A program made the position numbers and the translations under genes. From Kitasatospora purpeofusca (GTDB lineage Bacteria > Actinomycetota > Actinomycetes > Streptomycetales > Streptomycetaceae), in NCBI RefSeq assembly GCF_000718025.1, contig NZ_JODS01000007.1, positions 62,001 to 126,000 on the forward strand: a stretch of 64,000 bases of DNA, read 5' to 3'. Positions 1-10,769 of the stretch are shown here, piece by piece (position 1 is the first letter of the stretch; the number at the start of each line of letters is the position of its first letter). A model generated the notes under the pieces. That model saw nothing but the letters and a program-made list of their open reading frames with translations, was not told the DNA's origin and did no database searches.

Positions 1-280
1 CGCCGAGCTGGCCGCCCGGGCCCGGGGCCGGCTGGTGGTACGGACGCCGGACACCCACCGGGCGGGCGAGGTGCTGCTCGCGCACAAGGTCACCGAGCTC
101 CGGATCGCCGAGAACCGGGTGGACGGCGAACTGGGCGCGCTCGCCGAGGACGCGCTGCCCGGGCTCTGCGCGGCGCTGGTCGCGGCGGAGGTCCGGGTCC
201 ACGGCTTCGGCGTGGAGCGGGGCACATTGGAGGACGCCTTCGTGGCGCTGACCGGGGAGGGCTTCGATGTCGCGGGCTGA
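1..280 (+). CDS. ABC transporter ATP-binding protein, C-terminal fragment
   Basis: Only the last 92 or so codons are in the window; the reading frame is open from base 2 and stops at 278-280. The Walker A, Walker B and signature motifs lie outside, so the call rests on the C-terminal part. It ends in the pattern GVERGTLEDAFVALTGEG, typical of the tail of drug/daunorubicin-type (DrrA-like) ATPases. The next gene is an ABC-2 type permease that starts 14 bases before this stop, so the two are translationally coupled and form one exporter. Substrate unknown. Confidence 0.85.
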   Translation, partial: AELAARARGRLVVRTPDTHRAGEVLLAHKVTELRIAENRVDGELGALAEDALPGLCAALVAAEVRVHGFGVERGTLEDAFVALTGEGFDVAG

Positions 281-1181
281 GGCGGTGCCGGCCGAGGCGG
301 TCGCGGCGACGGCCGTGACCACGGCTGCGGCTGCGGCGCGCGGACGGCGCCCGCAGACGGCGGCCGGGTTCCTGGCGCTGTTCCGCAACGAGCTGGTGCT
401 GACCTTCCGCCGGCTGCGGACCATCGTGCTGCTGGGGATCCTGGCCCTGCTGCCGGTCCTGATCGGTGTGGTGGTCCGGATCGAGACGGACGGGCCGCGC
501 GGCGGCGAGGGCCCGGCGTTCATCGCCCAGGTCACCCAGAACGGCCTGTTCCTCGTGTTCACGGCCCTCGCGGTGGCGCTGCCGGTGTTCCTGCCGATGA
601 CGGTCGGTGTGGTCGCCGGGGACTCGGTGGCCGGCGAGGCGGCCACCGGCACCCTGCGCTACCTGCTGGTGGCGCCGGCCGGGCGGACCAGGCTGCTGGC
701 CGCCAAGTTCACCGCCGGGCTGGTGTTCTGCCTGGCGGCGACGGTCACCGTCGCCACGGCGGCGGTCATCGCCGGGGCGGCGCTGTTCCCGGTCGGCGAT
801 GTCACCCTGATCTCCGGCGAGACCATCGGCCTGGGGTCGGCGCTGCTGCGGGCGGTCCTGGTGGCCGCGGTGGTGGCCGCGTCGCTGGCCGGGCTGGTGG
901 CGATCGGGCTGTTCATCTCCACCCTCACCGGCAGCGGCATCGCGGCGATGGCGGCGACGGTCGGCCTGGTGATCACGGTGCAGATCCTGGACAGCTTCCC
1001 GCAGTTGCACGCGATCCAGCCGTTCCTCTTCACCCACCACTGGCTCACCTTCGGCGATCTGCTGCGGGCGCCGATGGAGTGGGACGGGGTGCTGAAGAAC
1101 CTCGGGCTGCAGGCCGCCTATGTGGCGGTGTTCGGCTCGGCGTCCTGGTCGCGGTTCACCGCGCGGGACATCACGGCCTGA
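267..1181 (+). CDS. ABC-2 type transporter permease
   Basis: Integral membrane partner of the preceding ATPase (304 aa). After an Ala-rich N-terminus (residues 1-35) and the motif LFRNELVLTFRRLRT there are about six hydrophobic segments, starting with residues 48-68. A PMTVGVVAGDSVAGE loop follows the second segment, as in ABC-2 permeases of the NatB/YhaP type. The ATG at 267 overlaps the ATPase gene by 14 bases. The 3' end overlaps the oppositely oriented rarD-like gene by 11 bases, leaving no room for a separate terminator. Substrate is not predictable. Confidence 0.88.
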   Translation: MSRAEAVPAEAVAATAVTTAAAAARGRRPQTAAGFLALFRNELVLTFRRLRTIVLLGILALLPVLIGVVVRIETDGPRGGEGPAFIAQVTQNGLFLVFTALAVALPVFLPMTVGVVAGDSVAGEAATGTLRYLLVAPAGRTRLLAAKFTAGLVFCLAATVTVATAAVIAGAALFPVGDVTLISGETIGLGSALLRAVLVAAVVAASLAGLVAIGLFISTLTGSGIAAMAATVGLVITVQILDSFPQLHAIQPFLFTHHWLTFGDLLRAPMEWDGVLKNLGLQAAYVAVFGSASWSRFTARDITA

Positions 1182-2223
1182 CCGGCACGGCGTCGGCCGT
1201 CCCGGCCACCGCGGCGGCCCCGGTCGCTGCGGTGGCCCCGGCGGCGGTGGTGGCAGTGGCGGCGGCATTGGCAGTGGCGGCGGCAGCAGTGGCGGCAGCG
1301 GCGGCGGTCCGGGTGCGGTCGGCCCGGACCCGCCGCAGCGCGTCCCAGGTGAGCACCACGAGCGCGGCCCACACCAGGGCGAAGCCGGCCCAGCGGGCGG
1401 GCGGCATCGACTCGTGGAAGACCGCGATGCCGATCAGGAACTGGAACACCGGCGCCAGGTACTGGAGCAGCCCGAGCACGCTCAGCGGCACCCGGACGGC
1501 CGCCGTGCCGAAGAGGAGCAGCGGGACGGCGGTGATCACCCCGCTGAGCATCAGCAGTCCGGTGTGGCCCCAGCCGTACTCGCCGGCCGCGGTGTGGCCG
1601 AAGGTGCCGCGGCCGGCGACCTCCAGGTACACCAGGTAGCCGAGGGCGAAGGGGAACATGAAGGCGCTCTCGGCGGCCAGGCTCTCCAGCCCGCTCAGCC
1701 CGACCTTCTTCTTCAGTAGCCCGTAGGTGGCGAAGGAGAACGCCAGGGTGAGCGCGATCCACGGCGGCCGCCCGTAGCCGACGGCCAGCACCGCCACCGC
1801 GAGCGCGCCGATCCCGACCGCCACCCACTGGGCCCGGCGCAGCCGCTCCTTGAGCACCAGCACGCCGAAGGCGATGGTGACCAGCGGGTTGATGAAGTAG
1901 CCGAGGCTGGTCTCCACCACGTGCCCGGTGTTGACGCCCCAGATGTAGACGCCCCAGTTGATCGAGATCACCGTGGCGGCGGCGCCCAGCATGGCGAGCC
2001 GGCGGGGCTGGCGGAGCAGCGGGCGGATCCAGCCCCAGTGCCGCTGGGCGACCAGCAGCAGGACCACCGCGACCAGGGACCAGACCATCCGGTTGGCCAG
2101 GATGTCGTCGGCGGCGCCGGGCTCCAGCAGCGGCCAGAACAGGGGGAAGAGCCCCCATATGCCGTAGGCGGCGAATCCGCTCCAGAGGCCGCGTCCGGCC
2201 TCCTGCTGGGTCGTGTCTGGCAT
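1171..2223 (-). CDS. rarD: RarD-family EamA/DMT transporter
   Basis: A ten-helix drug/metabolite-superfamily inner-membrane protein. The N-terminus has the RarD signature (GLWSGFAAYGIWGLFPLFWP), followed by ILANRMVWS and the NWGVYIWGVN motif. The name comes from chloramphenicol-sensitive protein RarD; the natural substrate is unknown. I use the ATG at 2223 (350 aa) because GGAGGG lies ten bases upstream; a longer frame to 2331 lacks this. The last 50 residues are an Ala/Thr low-complexity tail absent from typical RarD proteins of about 300 aa. That tail is encoded by GCN-rich DNA that runs into the end of the neighbouring permease gene. Confidence 0.88.
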   Translation of the reverse strand: MPDTTQQEAGRGLWSGFAAYGIWGLFPLFWPLLEPGAADDILANRMVWSLVAVVLLLVAQRHWGWIRPLLRQPRRLAMLGAAATVISINWGVYIWGVNTGHVVETSLGYFINPLVTIAFGVLVLKERLRRAQWVAVGIGALAVAVLAVGYGRPPWIALTLAFSFATYGLLKKKVGLSGLESLAAESAFMFPFALGYLVYLEVAGRGTFGHTAAGEYGWGHTGLLMLSGVITAVPLLLFGTAAVRVPLSVLGLLQYLAPVFQFLIGIAVFHESMPPARWAGFALVWAALVVLTWDALRRVRADRTRTAAAAATAAAATANAAATATTAAGATAATGAAAVAGTADAVPVRP

Positions 2224-2318
2224 GGACCGTCTGCCCTCCGCGCGCGCGAGTGTCGAGCCGACGGTAGCGGGCGCGACCGCGCCTGTCATCTCCGTATTCG
2301 GTTTTTGGTCATGACATG

Positions 2319-2363
2319 CCTCCGGCCCCACCCGCGACGGTCCGTCGGGGGTGGGGCCGGAGG
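2319..2363. terminator. Long hairpin between rarD-like and qorB-like genes
   Basis: A perfect 15-bp inverted repeat (2319-2333 with 2349-2363) whose 15-base loop contains a second small dyad. It lies 32 bases downstream of the qorB-like stop, as expected for a transcription terminator of that minus-strand gene. No U-run follows, which is common in Streptomyces. Confidence 0.65.
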
Positions 2364-2394
2364 TGGCGGGGGGCCGGGATCGGGCGTCCGGGGA

Positions 2395-3243
<849 letters not shown>

Positions 3244-3354
3244 GTCCCTGCTCCTCTTGGGTGTGGCGACGGCTTCGAAGCCGCGGCGCGGTGTCCTGCT
3301 CCGAAGCCGCGTCGACTTCGATACTCACCCTAGGGATGGCACTAACTTCTGGAT

Positions 3355-3379
3355 AGTACGCACTTTGAAGTAGGGTACT
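3355..3379. promoter_or_regulatory. Candidate HxlR operator in the qorB/hxlR divergent promoter
   Basis: The inverted repeat AGTAC-N15-GTACT sits just before the hxlR-like start (3383) in an AT-rich patch. HxlR/QorR-type repressors commonly bind paired GTAC-containing half-sites in the shared promoter of their own gene and the target oxidoreductase. The placement would cover the hxlR promoter and start region. Confidence 0.5.
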
Positions 3380-3382
3380 GAC

Positions 3383-3784
3383 ATGGAGGTAATGACACAG
3401 GGCTCGCCCCTGCTCGACCGGGCGCCCGACATCTACGACCGCATGTGTCCGTCCCGGGGCGTGCTGGAGCACGTCACCAGCCGCTGGGGGGTGCTGGTGC
3501 TGGTCGCCCTGCGGGAGCGCGGGTACCGCTTCAGCGAGCTGCGCCGCCGGGTGTCGGGCGTCAGCGAGAAGATGCTCGCGCAGACCCTGCAGACCCTGGA
3601 GCGGGACGGCTTCGTGCTCCGCGAGGCGCACCCGGTGATCCCGCCCCGGGTCGACTACAGCCTCACCCCGCTGGGCCTGGAGGCCGCCGAGTACGTGTCG
3701 GCGCTCGCCCACTGGGTGGAGGCCAGCATGTGCGCCGTCAGTGACGCGCGCGAGGAGTACGACGGACGGGCTACCCGCCCCTGA
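3383..3784 (+). CDS. HxlR-family winged-helix regulator
   Basis: 133 aa with one HxlR domain (about residues 22-115): a Cys at position 22 in the motif YDRMCPSRG, then SRWGVLVLVALRERGYRFSELRRRVSGVSEKMLAQTL and the wing region VDYSLTPLG. A Cys at this N-terminal site is the redox- or electrophile-sensing residue in QorR/HypR-type members. It probably represses the divergent quinone reductase. I keep the ATG at 3383; an ATG at 3392 is also possible, and no strong ribosome-binding site precedes either, so the mRNA may have a very short leader. The 3' end overlaps the convergent tetR-like gene by 14 bases. Confidence 0.9.
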   Translation: MEVMTQGSPLLDRAPDIYDRMCPSRGVLEHVTSRWGVLVLVALRERGYRFSELRRRVSGVSEKMLAQTLQTLERDGFVLREAHPVIPPRVDYSLTPLGLEAAEYVSALAHWVEASMCAVSDAREEYDGRATRP

Positions 3785-4538
3785 CCAGCTCCGCCAGTCC
3801 GTCCAGCACCCGGGCCAGGCCGAAGGTGTAGGCGTGGTCGGGGTCGTACGCGGCGCCGTGCGCCTCGCCGGCGGCGGCGCCGACCCGGGCCGCGACCGGG
3901 TAGCGCTCGGGGTCGAGGACCCGGGCGAGCAGCTCGGCGTTGGCCTCCCACCACTGGGCGTCGGTCATCGCGCTGTCCTGCCGCGCGGCGCGTCGGTCGG
4001 CGGCCATCCGGGCGCAGGTCTGGACGAAGCCGAGCACATGGGTGAGCGCGGCGTCCAGGTCGAGGTCGGACAGGCCGGAGTCCTCGAAGGCGCGCAGCTC
4101 GTACTCGTACTTGGCCATCAGGCCCGGCCCCAGCGGCGGGCGGCCGGTGGCGACGACGGCGGTCCACGGGTGGGCGCGGTGGAGTGCGCGGTTGTCCTCG
4201 GCGACGGCGGCGACCCGGGCCCGCCAGCCGTCCCCGTCGGGCGCGGTGCGGGGCATGTCCGCGTAGGCGGTGTCCAGCATCAGGTCGACCAGTTCGGCCT
4301 TGCCGGGCACATAGGTGTACAGCGCCATCGGTGAGACGCCGAGTGCCTGGGCGACCCGCCGCATGGTCACGGCGTCCATCCCCTCGGCGTCCGCGATCGC
4401 GATCGCGGCGGCGGCGATCTCCGCCGGGGACTTCGCCTGGCGGGGCCCGCGCCGGCCGGGCTTCTCCTCCGCCGACACACCCCAGAGCAGCGCGAGCGTG
4501 CGCGCCGGGTCCCCGGAACTGCTGCGGTCACTGGCCAT
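3771..4538 (-). CDS. TetR/AcrR-family transcriptional regulator
   Basis: 255 aa. The helix-turn-helix is around residues 50-80 (TMRRVAQALGVSPMALYTYV), followed by a longer ligand-binding region resembling the TetR_C_1 class. The N-terminal 35 residues are a basic, low-complexity extension. The start at 4538 has AAGGA seven bases upstream. It is divergent from a small DUF6011-like gene 43 bases away, whose promoter it could repress along with its own. Ligand and targets are unknown. Confidence 0.88.
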   Translation of the reverse strand: MASDRSSSGDPARTLALLWGVSAEEKPGRRGPRQAKSPAEIAAAAIAIADAEGMDAVTMRRVAQALGVSPMALYTYVPGKAELVDLMLDTAYADMPRTAPDGDGWRARVAAVAEDNRALHRAHPWTAVVATGRPPLGPGLMAKYEYELRAFEDSGLSDLDLDAALTHVLGFVQTCARMAADRRAARQDSAMTDAQWWEANAELLARVLDPERYPVAARVGAAAGEAHGAAYDPDHAYTFGLARVLDGLAELVRGG

Positions 4539-4581
4539 GGACCGATCCTTTCACGCCGGGCCCGCCGGTACGGTCGGAGCC

Positions 4582-4782
4582 ATGACCACCGCCGACCCCG
4601 ACCCGTTGCCGGGCACCGACACCCGCGAGGTCGTCCGCCCCCGGGTCACCTGCCGCCGCTGCCACCGCCCGCTGCACGACCCGGAGTCGCGCATCCTGCG
4701 ACTCGGCCCCGAGTGCCGGGACCCGGCCGAGCGGGTCGCCCGGCACGAGGTCGAGCAGGACGCCCTGCCCGGGCTGGACTAG
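4582..4782 (+). CDS. Small DUF6011-like putative zinc-ribbon protein
   Basis: 66 aa. The core reads CRRCHRPLHDPESRILRLGPEC: two Cys in a CxxC pair and a third after a Ser/Arg/Gly-rich stretch, the hallmark of the small DUF6011 family often found in actinobacterial and phage genomes. One metal-binding Cys may be replaced by His or a later residue. It begins 43 bases from the divergent tetR-like start; GGAG lies only two bases before the ATG. Function unknown. Confidence 0.7.
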   Translation: MTTADPDPLPGTDTREVVRPRVTCRRCHRPLHDPESRILRLGPECRDPAERVARHEVEQDALPGLD

Positions 4783-4838
4783 CCGCACTCTTCGAGAACG
4801 ACCCGTGACTGTGACCGGCATCACTGTAGCCACATTCT

Positions 4839-4867
4839 CCGTACTATGTATAGTGTACTGCGTACGG
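4839..4867 (+). promoter_or_regulatory. AT-rich promoter with nested dyads upstream of the VOC gene
   Basis: In an otherwise GC-rich region this stretch holds ACTAT-GT-ATAGT (4843-4854) inside an outer CCGTAC...GTACGG pair (4839-4844 and 4862-4867). TATAGT at 4849-4854 would serve as a -10 element. A repressor bound to the dyad would block the promoter. The GTAC half-sites resemble those at 3355-3379, so the same HxlR-type protein could act here; that is inference. Confidence 0.45.
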
Positions 4868-4896
4868 GATAACAGTCGACGAGAGGGCCATCAGGC

Positions 4897-5283
4897 ATGC
4901 AGATCACTTCCTCCGCCGTTTCACTCACCGTCGAGGACGTCGAGGCGTCCGCTTCGTTCCTGCGGGAGCACTTCGGGTTCGCCGAGCAGATGGCGGCGGA
5001 CGGGTTCGTCTCGCTCGGGCACGGGAGTGCCGGGGTGAACGTGGTCTTCCTGCGGCGCGGGACCGAGGTCCTGCCCGAGGAGTACCGCGACGAGGTCGCC
5101 GCCGGGCTGATCCTCGCCTTCGTGGTCGGCGACGTGGCCGCCGAGGAGGCCCGACTGCGGGCCGCCGGGGTGGAGATCACCATGCCGCTGCGCGAGGAGC
5201 CGTGGGGCGAGCGGCTGTTCCAGGTCACCGACCCGAACGGGGTCGTGGTCCAGCTCGTGGAGTGGGCGGAGCAGCAGCACTGA
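4897..5283 (+). CDS. VOC-family (glyoxalase/bleomycin-resistance fold) protein
   Basis: 128 aa with one complete VOC domain: a first beta-alpha-beta unit starting TSSAVSLTVEDVEASASFLREHFGF, and a C-terminal DPNGVVVQLVEW motif that usually supplies a metal-ligand Glu. Such single-domain proteins are metal-dependent lyases or dioxygenases, or antibiotic-binding proteins; the sequence does not tell which. The stop codon sits inside a 9-bp tandem repeat (5275-5310). The gene converges on korB across a terminator hairpin. Confidence 0.85.
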   Translation: MQITSSAVSLTVEDVEASASFLREHFGFAEQMAADGFVSLGHGSAGVNVVFLRRGTEVLPEEYRDEVAAGLILAFVVGDVAAEEARLRAAGVEITMPLREEPWGERLFQVTDPNGVVVQLVEWAEQQH

Positions 5284-5310
5284 CAGCACTGACAACACCG
5301 ACAGCATCTG
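5275..5310 (+). repeat. 9-bp tandem repeat containing the VOC stop codon
   Basis: Four consecutive 9-bp units; the first two are identical (CAGCACTGA), the next two degenerate. The TGA of the first unit is the gene's stop codon, and because the period is a multiple of three it is repeated in frame. Confidence 0.75.
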
Positions 5311-5329
5311 GAGCACCGTGAACGGCGGC

Positions 5330-5355
5330 GCCCCCGGCCGGGAATGGCCGGGGGC
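5330..5355. terminator. Hairpin between convergent VOC and korB genes
   Basis: Ten perfect base pairs (5330-5339 with 5346-5355) around a 6-base loop, placed 46 bases after the VOC stop and about 105 bases after the korB stop on the other strand. A bidirectional terminator is the simplest reading. Confidence 0.65.
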
Positions 5356-5386
5356 ACCGTCGTTCGCCTGTTCGTTCGTTCGGCTG

Positions 5387-5470
5387 GTCGGCTGGCCAGT
5401 CAGTCGGTCAGCCGGTCGGCTGGTCAGTCGGCCGGTCAGTCGGCCGGTCAGTCGGTCCGGGTCAGTCGAC
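5387..5470 (-). repeat. 12-bp tandem repeat containing the korB stop codon
   Basis: About seven degenerate copies of a 12-bp unit (best form GTCAGTCGGCCG, two exact copies at 5423-5446). The TCA trinucleotide repeated in the array is TGA on the minus strand, and the korB stop (5462-5464) is one of these. Short direct repeats with no recognised function. Confidence 0.8.
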
Positions 5471-6510
5471 CGACCAGGTGTCGCCGCCCGCGAGCAGCGC
5501 GGCCAGGTCGCCCTCGCCCCGGTCGGCGACGGCGGTGTCCAGCTGGTCGGCCATCAGTTCGTCGTACACCGGCCGCCGGACCTGGCGCAGCACCCCGATC
5601 GGGGTGTGGTGCAGGGTGTCCGCGTCGGCGATCCGGGACAGCGCGAACGCCGTCGCCGGGCCGGCCGCGTGGGCGTCGTGGACCAGGACCGCCGACTCGT
5701 TGTCGGCGGTGACCTCGCCGACGGTCAGTTCGCCGTCGGCGCCGCGGAAGACGCCCCGGGCCAGGTCCGTCCCGAACCGGATCGGCCGGCCGTGCTCCAG
5801 CCGGATCAGCGCCTCGTCCCGGGTGCCGGGCTCCTTGAGCACCTCGAAGGCGCCGTCGTTGAAGATGTTGCAGTTCTGGTAGATCTCGACCAGCGCCGTG
5901 CCCTCGTGCTCGGCCGCCGCCCGCAGCACCGACTGGAGGTGCTGGCGGTCGGAGTCGATGGTCCGGGCGACGAAGGTGGCCTCCGCGCCGATGGCCAGCG
6001 AGAGCGGGTTGAACGGGGCGTCCAGCGATCCCATCGGGGTGGACTTGGTGATCTTGCCGATCTCGCTCGTCGGCGAGTACTGCCCCTTGGTCAGGCCGTA
6101 GATACGGTTGTTGAACAGCAGGATCTTCAGATTCACATTCCGGCGCAGCGCGTGGATCAGATGGTTCCCGCCGATCGACAGCGCGTCGCCGTCGCCGGTC
6201 ACCACCCAGACGCTGAGGTCGCGCCGGGAGGAGGCCAGCCCGGTGGCGATCGCCGGGGCCCGGCCGTGGATCGAGTGCACTCCATAGGTGTTCATGTAGT
6301 ACGGGAAACGGGAGGAGCAGCCGATACCGGAGACGAAGACGGTGTTCTCCCGTCTGATCCCCAGCTCCGGCATGAAGGCCTGTACCGCGGCCAGGATCGC
6401 GTAGTCACCGCAGCCGGGGCACCAGCGGACCTCCTGGTCGGTCTTGAACTCCTTGGCGCTCTGCGGCGCCTCGGCCTTCGGGACCAGCTTCAAGGAGGGG
6501 AACTGCTCGC

Positions 6511-6514
<4 letters not shown>
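5462..6514 (-). CDS. korB: 2-oxoacid:ferredoxin oxidoreductase, beta subunit
   Basis: 350 aa. This is the thiamine-diphosphate-binding beta subunit of a two-subunit 2-oxoglutarate (or related 2-oxoacid):ferredoxin oxidoreductase, which makes acyl-CoA and CO2 from a 2-oxoacid and CoA while reducing ferredoxin. WCPGCGDYAILAAVQ near residue 31 carries conserved Cys. GDGDALSIGGNHLIHALRR and NNRIYGLTKGQYSPTS form the ThDP/Mg site. The ATG at 6514 overlaps the korA stop in an ATGA, so the two are coupled. The region 5462-5482 merges into a 12-bp repeat array. Confidence 0.95.
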
Positions 6515-8490
<1,976 letters not shown>

Positions 8491-8604
8491 TGCCGCGGAC
8501 CTCCTCGTGGGCACCAGCCGCGGGCGTGAGCCGTGTGCCCCGTCCGCCTGGTGCACCTCTCGCATCCTATGCGGGTAAGGATTGCCTTGGACGGAACTCC
8601 CCGA

Positions 8605-8627
8605 TGCGGCGGAAAATCACCGCCGCA
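8605..8627. terminator. Hairpin between the NarL-type regulator and korA
   Basis: Eight perfect base pairs (8605-8612 with 8620-8627) around a 7-base loop, 97 bases downstream of the response-regulator stop on the minus strand. It may terminate that transcript before korA; no T-run follows. Confidence 0.45.
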
Positions 8628-8724
8628 CCCATAAACAACGCCGTGGACGACCGGAACCGTACCCGACCGGGGAAGGTTGGTTCGAATACGAATACAGGCT
8701 GCGGGCGACCCGTCGGCGAGCCGG

Positions 8725-9387
8725 TCAGGAATTCAGATAAGTCAGCACGGCGAGAACCCGTCGGTGGTCACCGCGGCTCTGTTCCAGGCCCAGCTTGAGG
8801 AAGATGTTGCTGACGTGCTTCTCCACCGCGCCCTCCGAGACCACCAGCTGCTTGGCCACCGCGGTGTTGGTCCGGCCCTCCGCCATCAGCCCCAGCACCT
8901 CGCGCTCGCGCGGGGTCAGCCCGGCCAGCACATCGCCCTTGCGGCTGCGGCTGAGCAGCTGCTGGACGACCTCCGGGTCCAGCGCGGTGCCGCCCTCGGC
9001 GACCCGGACCACCGCGTCCACGAACTCGCGCACCTCGGCGACCCGGTCCTTCAGCAGGTAACCGACGCCCCGGGTGGATCCGGCCAGTAGTTCGGAGGCG
9101 TAGCGCTCCTCGACGAACTGCGAAAGCACCAGCACGCCGAGCTGCGGATAGCGGCCACGGAGCGTGACGCAGGCCCGCAGGCCCTCGTCGGTGTGGGTGG
9201 GGGGCATCCGCACGTCCGAAACCACCACGTCGGGCAGCGCGTCCTCGGCGGCCAAGTCGTGGATGGTCTTGATCAGCGCGTCACCGTCCGCGACGCCGGC
9301 CACGACCTCCAGGCCCCGGTCGGTGAGCAGCCGGGTCAGCCCCTCCCGCAGCAGTACGGAGTCCTCGGCGATGACGACGCGAAGCAT
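8725..9387 (-). CDS. NarL/LuxR-family response regulator (orphan)
   Basis: 220 aa. The receiver domain (residues 1-120) starts MLRVVIAEDSVLLREGL and contains the phospho-acceptor Asp in VVSDVRMPP and the conserved Lys in YLLKDR. The C-terminal GerE helix-turn-helix reads LTPREREVLGLMAEGRTNTA and KHVSNIFLKL. The ATG at 9387 has GGAAGG six bases upstream; an in-frame start at 9420 is less likely. No sensor kinase is adjacent, so the partner is elsewhere. Targets unknown. Confidence 0.92.
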   Translation of the reverse strand: MLRVVIAEDSVLLREGLTRLLTDRGLEVVAGVADGDALIKTIHDLAAEDALPDVVVSDVRMPPTHTDEGLRACVTLRGRYPQLGVLVLSQFVEERYASELLAGSTRGVGYLLKDRVAEVREFVDAVVRVAEGGTALDPEVVQQLLSRSRKGDVLAGLTPREREVLGLMAEGRTNTAVAKQLVVSEGAVEKHVSNIFLKLGLEQSRGDHRRVLAVLTYLNS

Positions 9388-9501
9388 GGCGGCCTTCCGG
9401 ATGGGCGGAGCTGCGGACACGGTGCTGACGGGTGTCAGTCTCCCCCATCCGGGTGGCCGCCGGGACGCCGGACGGCGATTCGCACCGCCCGCCCGCGGGC
9501 G

Positions 9502-10512
9502 TCACATGGTGCGGATGGCCACCGTGTCGCAGAGCGCCTGGAGCGCGTCCTTGGCCGGCCCGTCCGGGAGCGGGTCCAGCATCGCGCGGGCCTCCTCGGC
9601 GTGGCGCAGGGTCTCCCGGCGGGCGTGCTCCAGCGCCGGGTGGCGGCGCAGCAGCCGCAGGGCCTCGGCGTGCAGCTCGTCGTCGGCGAGGTCCTGCTGC
9701 AGCAGCTCGCGCAGCCGGGCGTCGGCGGGGTCGGACGGGTCGGCCGGCATCTGCCGCAGCAGCAGGGTCGGCAGGGTCTCGATGCCCTCGCGCAGGTCGG
9801 TGCCGGGGGTCTTGCCGGACTCGTGGCCGTCGCTGGCGATGTCGAGCACGTCGTCGGCCAGCTGGAACGCGATGCCGATCCGCTCGCCGAAGGAGCTCAG
9901 GATGTCGATCATCCACGGCTCGGCGCCGGCCGCCAGTGCTCCTATCCGGCAGGAGACGGCGATCAGCGATCCGGTCTTGCCGGCCAGCACGCCCAGGTAG
10001 TGGTCGAGCGGGTCGTCGTCCGGGCCGGGGCCGGCGGTCTCCAGGATCTGGCCGGTGACCAGCCGCTCGAACGCGTCGGCCTGCAGCCGGACGGCCTCCG
10101 GGCCGAGGTCGGCCAGCACCTGGGAGGCGCGGGAGAAGAGGAAGTCGCCGGTCAGGATGGCGACCGAGTTGTCCCAGCGCGAGTTGGCGCTGGGGGCGCC
10201 GCGTCTCACCGGGGCCTCGTCCATGACGTCGTCGTGGTAGAGCGTGGCGAGGTGGGTGAGCTCGACCACGACGGCGGCCGGGATCACGCCGGTCGCGCCG
10301 GGATCGCCGAACTGGGCGGACAGCAGCACCAGCAGCGGACGGAAGCGCTTCCCGCCCGCGGCCATCAGATGGCTGGCGGTGACGGTGATGAAGGGGACGT
10401 CGCTCTTGACGGCCTCGGCGAGCGCGATCTCCACCGCGTCCATCCCGGCCTGGACGTCACGGGTCAGATCGCGGTCCTGCACGCTGAGCCCAAAGGGTCC
10501 CACGACGGTCAC
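9502..10512 (-). CDS. Long-chain polyprenyl diphosphate synthase (menaquinone side chain)
   Basis: 336 aa from a GTG at 10512, with GAGGAG eight bases upstream. This trans-isoprenyl diphosphate synthase adds isopentenyl units to an allylic primer. Both Asp-rich motifs are present: DDVMD near residues 94-98 followed by EAPVRRG, and DDVLD in FQLADDVLDIASD; GGKRFRP is the IPP-binding motif. The residue pattern before DDVMD lacks a chain-stopping aromatic, consistent with a long product such as the C40-C45 tail of menaquinone. It lies directly downstream of nuoN but behind a hairpin and its own 250-base gap. Confidence 0.92.
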   Translation of the reverse strand: MTVVGPFGLSVQDRDLTRDVQAGMDAVEIALAEAVKSDVPFITVTASHLMAAGGKRFRPLLVLLSAQFGDPGATGVIPAAVVVELTHLATLYHDDVMDEAPVRRGAPSANSRWDNSVAILTGDFLFSRASQVLADLGPEAVRLQADAFERLVTGQILETAGPGPDDDPLDHYLGVLAGKTGSLIAVSCRIGALAAGAEPWMIDILSSFGERIGIAFQLADDVLDIASDGHESGKTPGTDLREGIETLPTLLLRQMPADPSDPADARLRELLQQDLADDELHAEALRLLRRHPALEHARRETLRHAEEARAMLDPLPDGPAKDALQALCDTVAIRTM

Positions 10513-10637
10513 GAAGACCACTCCTCTGTCCCTGGTCGATCTAGCGGCCCGGTCCCTGAGTGCCGCCGCTGGCCATACAGGCAGGGTATCCGGTCACGAG
10601 TGGATCACTGCACGGGCGTGCGGCTCTGTCATGCGCG

Positions 10638-10667
10638 GGGCGTCCCCGCTGGCCAGCGGGGATGCCC
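10638..10667. terminator. Hairpin downstream of the nuo operon
   Basis: A 12-bp stem with one G-T pair (10638-10649 with 10656-10667) and a 6-base loop, about 100 bases after the nuoN stop. It is the likely end of the 14-gene transcript, separating it from the polyprenyl synthase gene. Confidence 0.6.
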
Positions 10668-10769
10668 GAACGAAGCGTCCGGGCCGCGCACGGGGCGCGA
10701 CCCGGACGGTCGTCGGAGCGGTCGGACCGGACCGCCGCCGGGGCGTTCGGCCGGGCCGTCGGCGGACGG

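Noticed and set aside
8575..8592. Possible iron box (TAAGGATTGCCTT) upstream of korA
   Set aside because: Only about ten of the sixteen positions compared fit the DtxR/IdeR consensus, and the dyad is four bases per arm. Not enough to call.
8680..8705. tRNA-like T-loop sequence (GGTTCGAATAC)
   Set aside because: No acceptor, D or anticodon stem can be paired around it.
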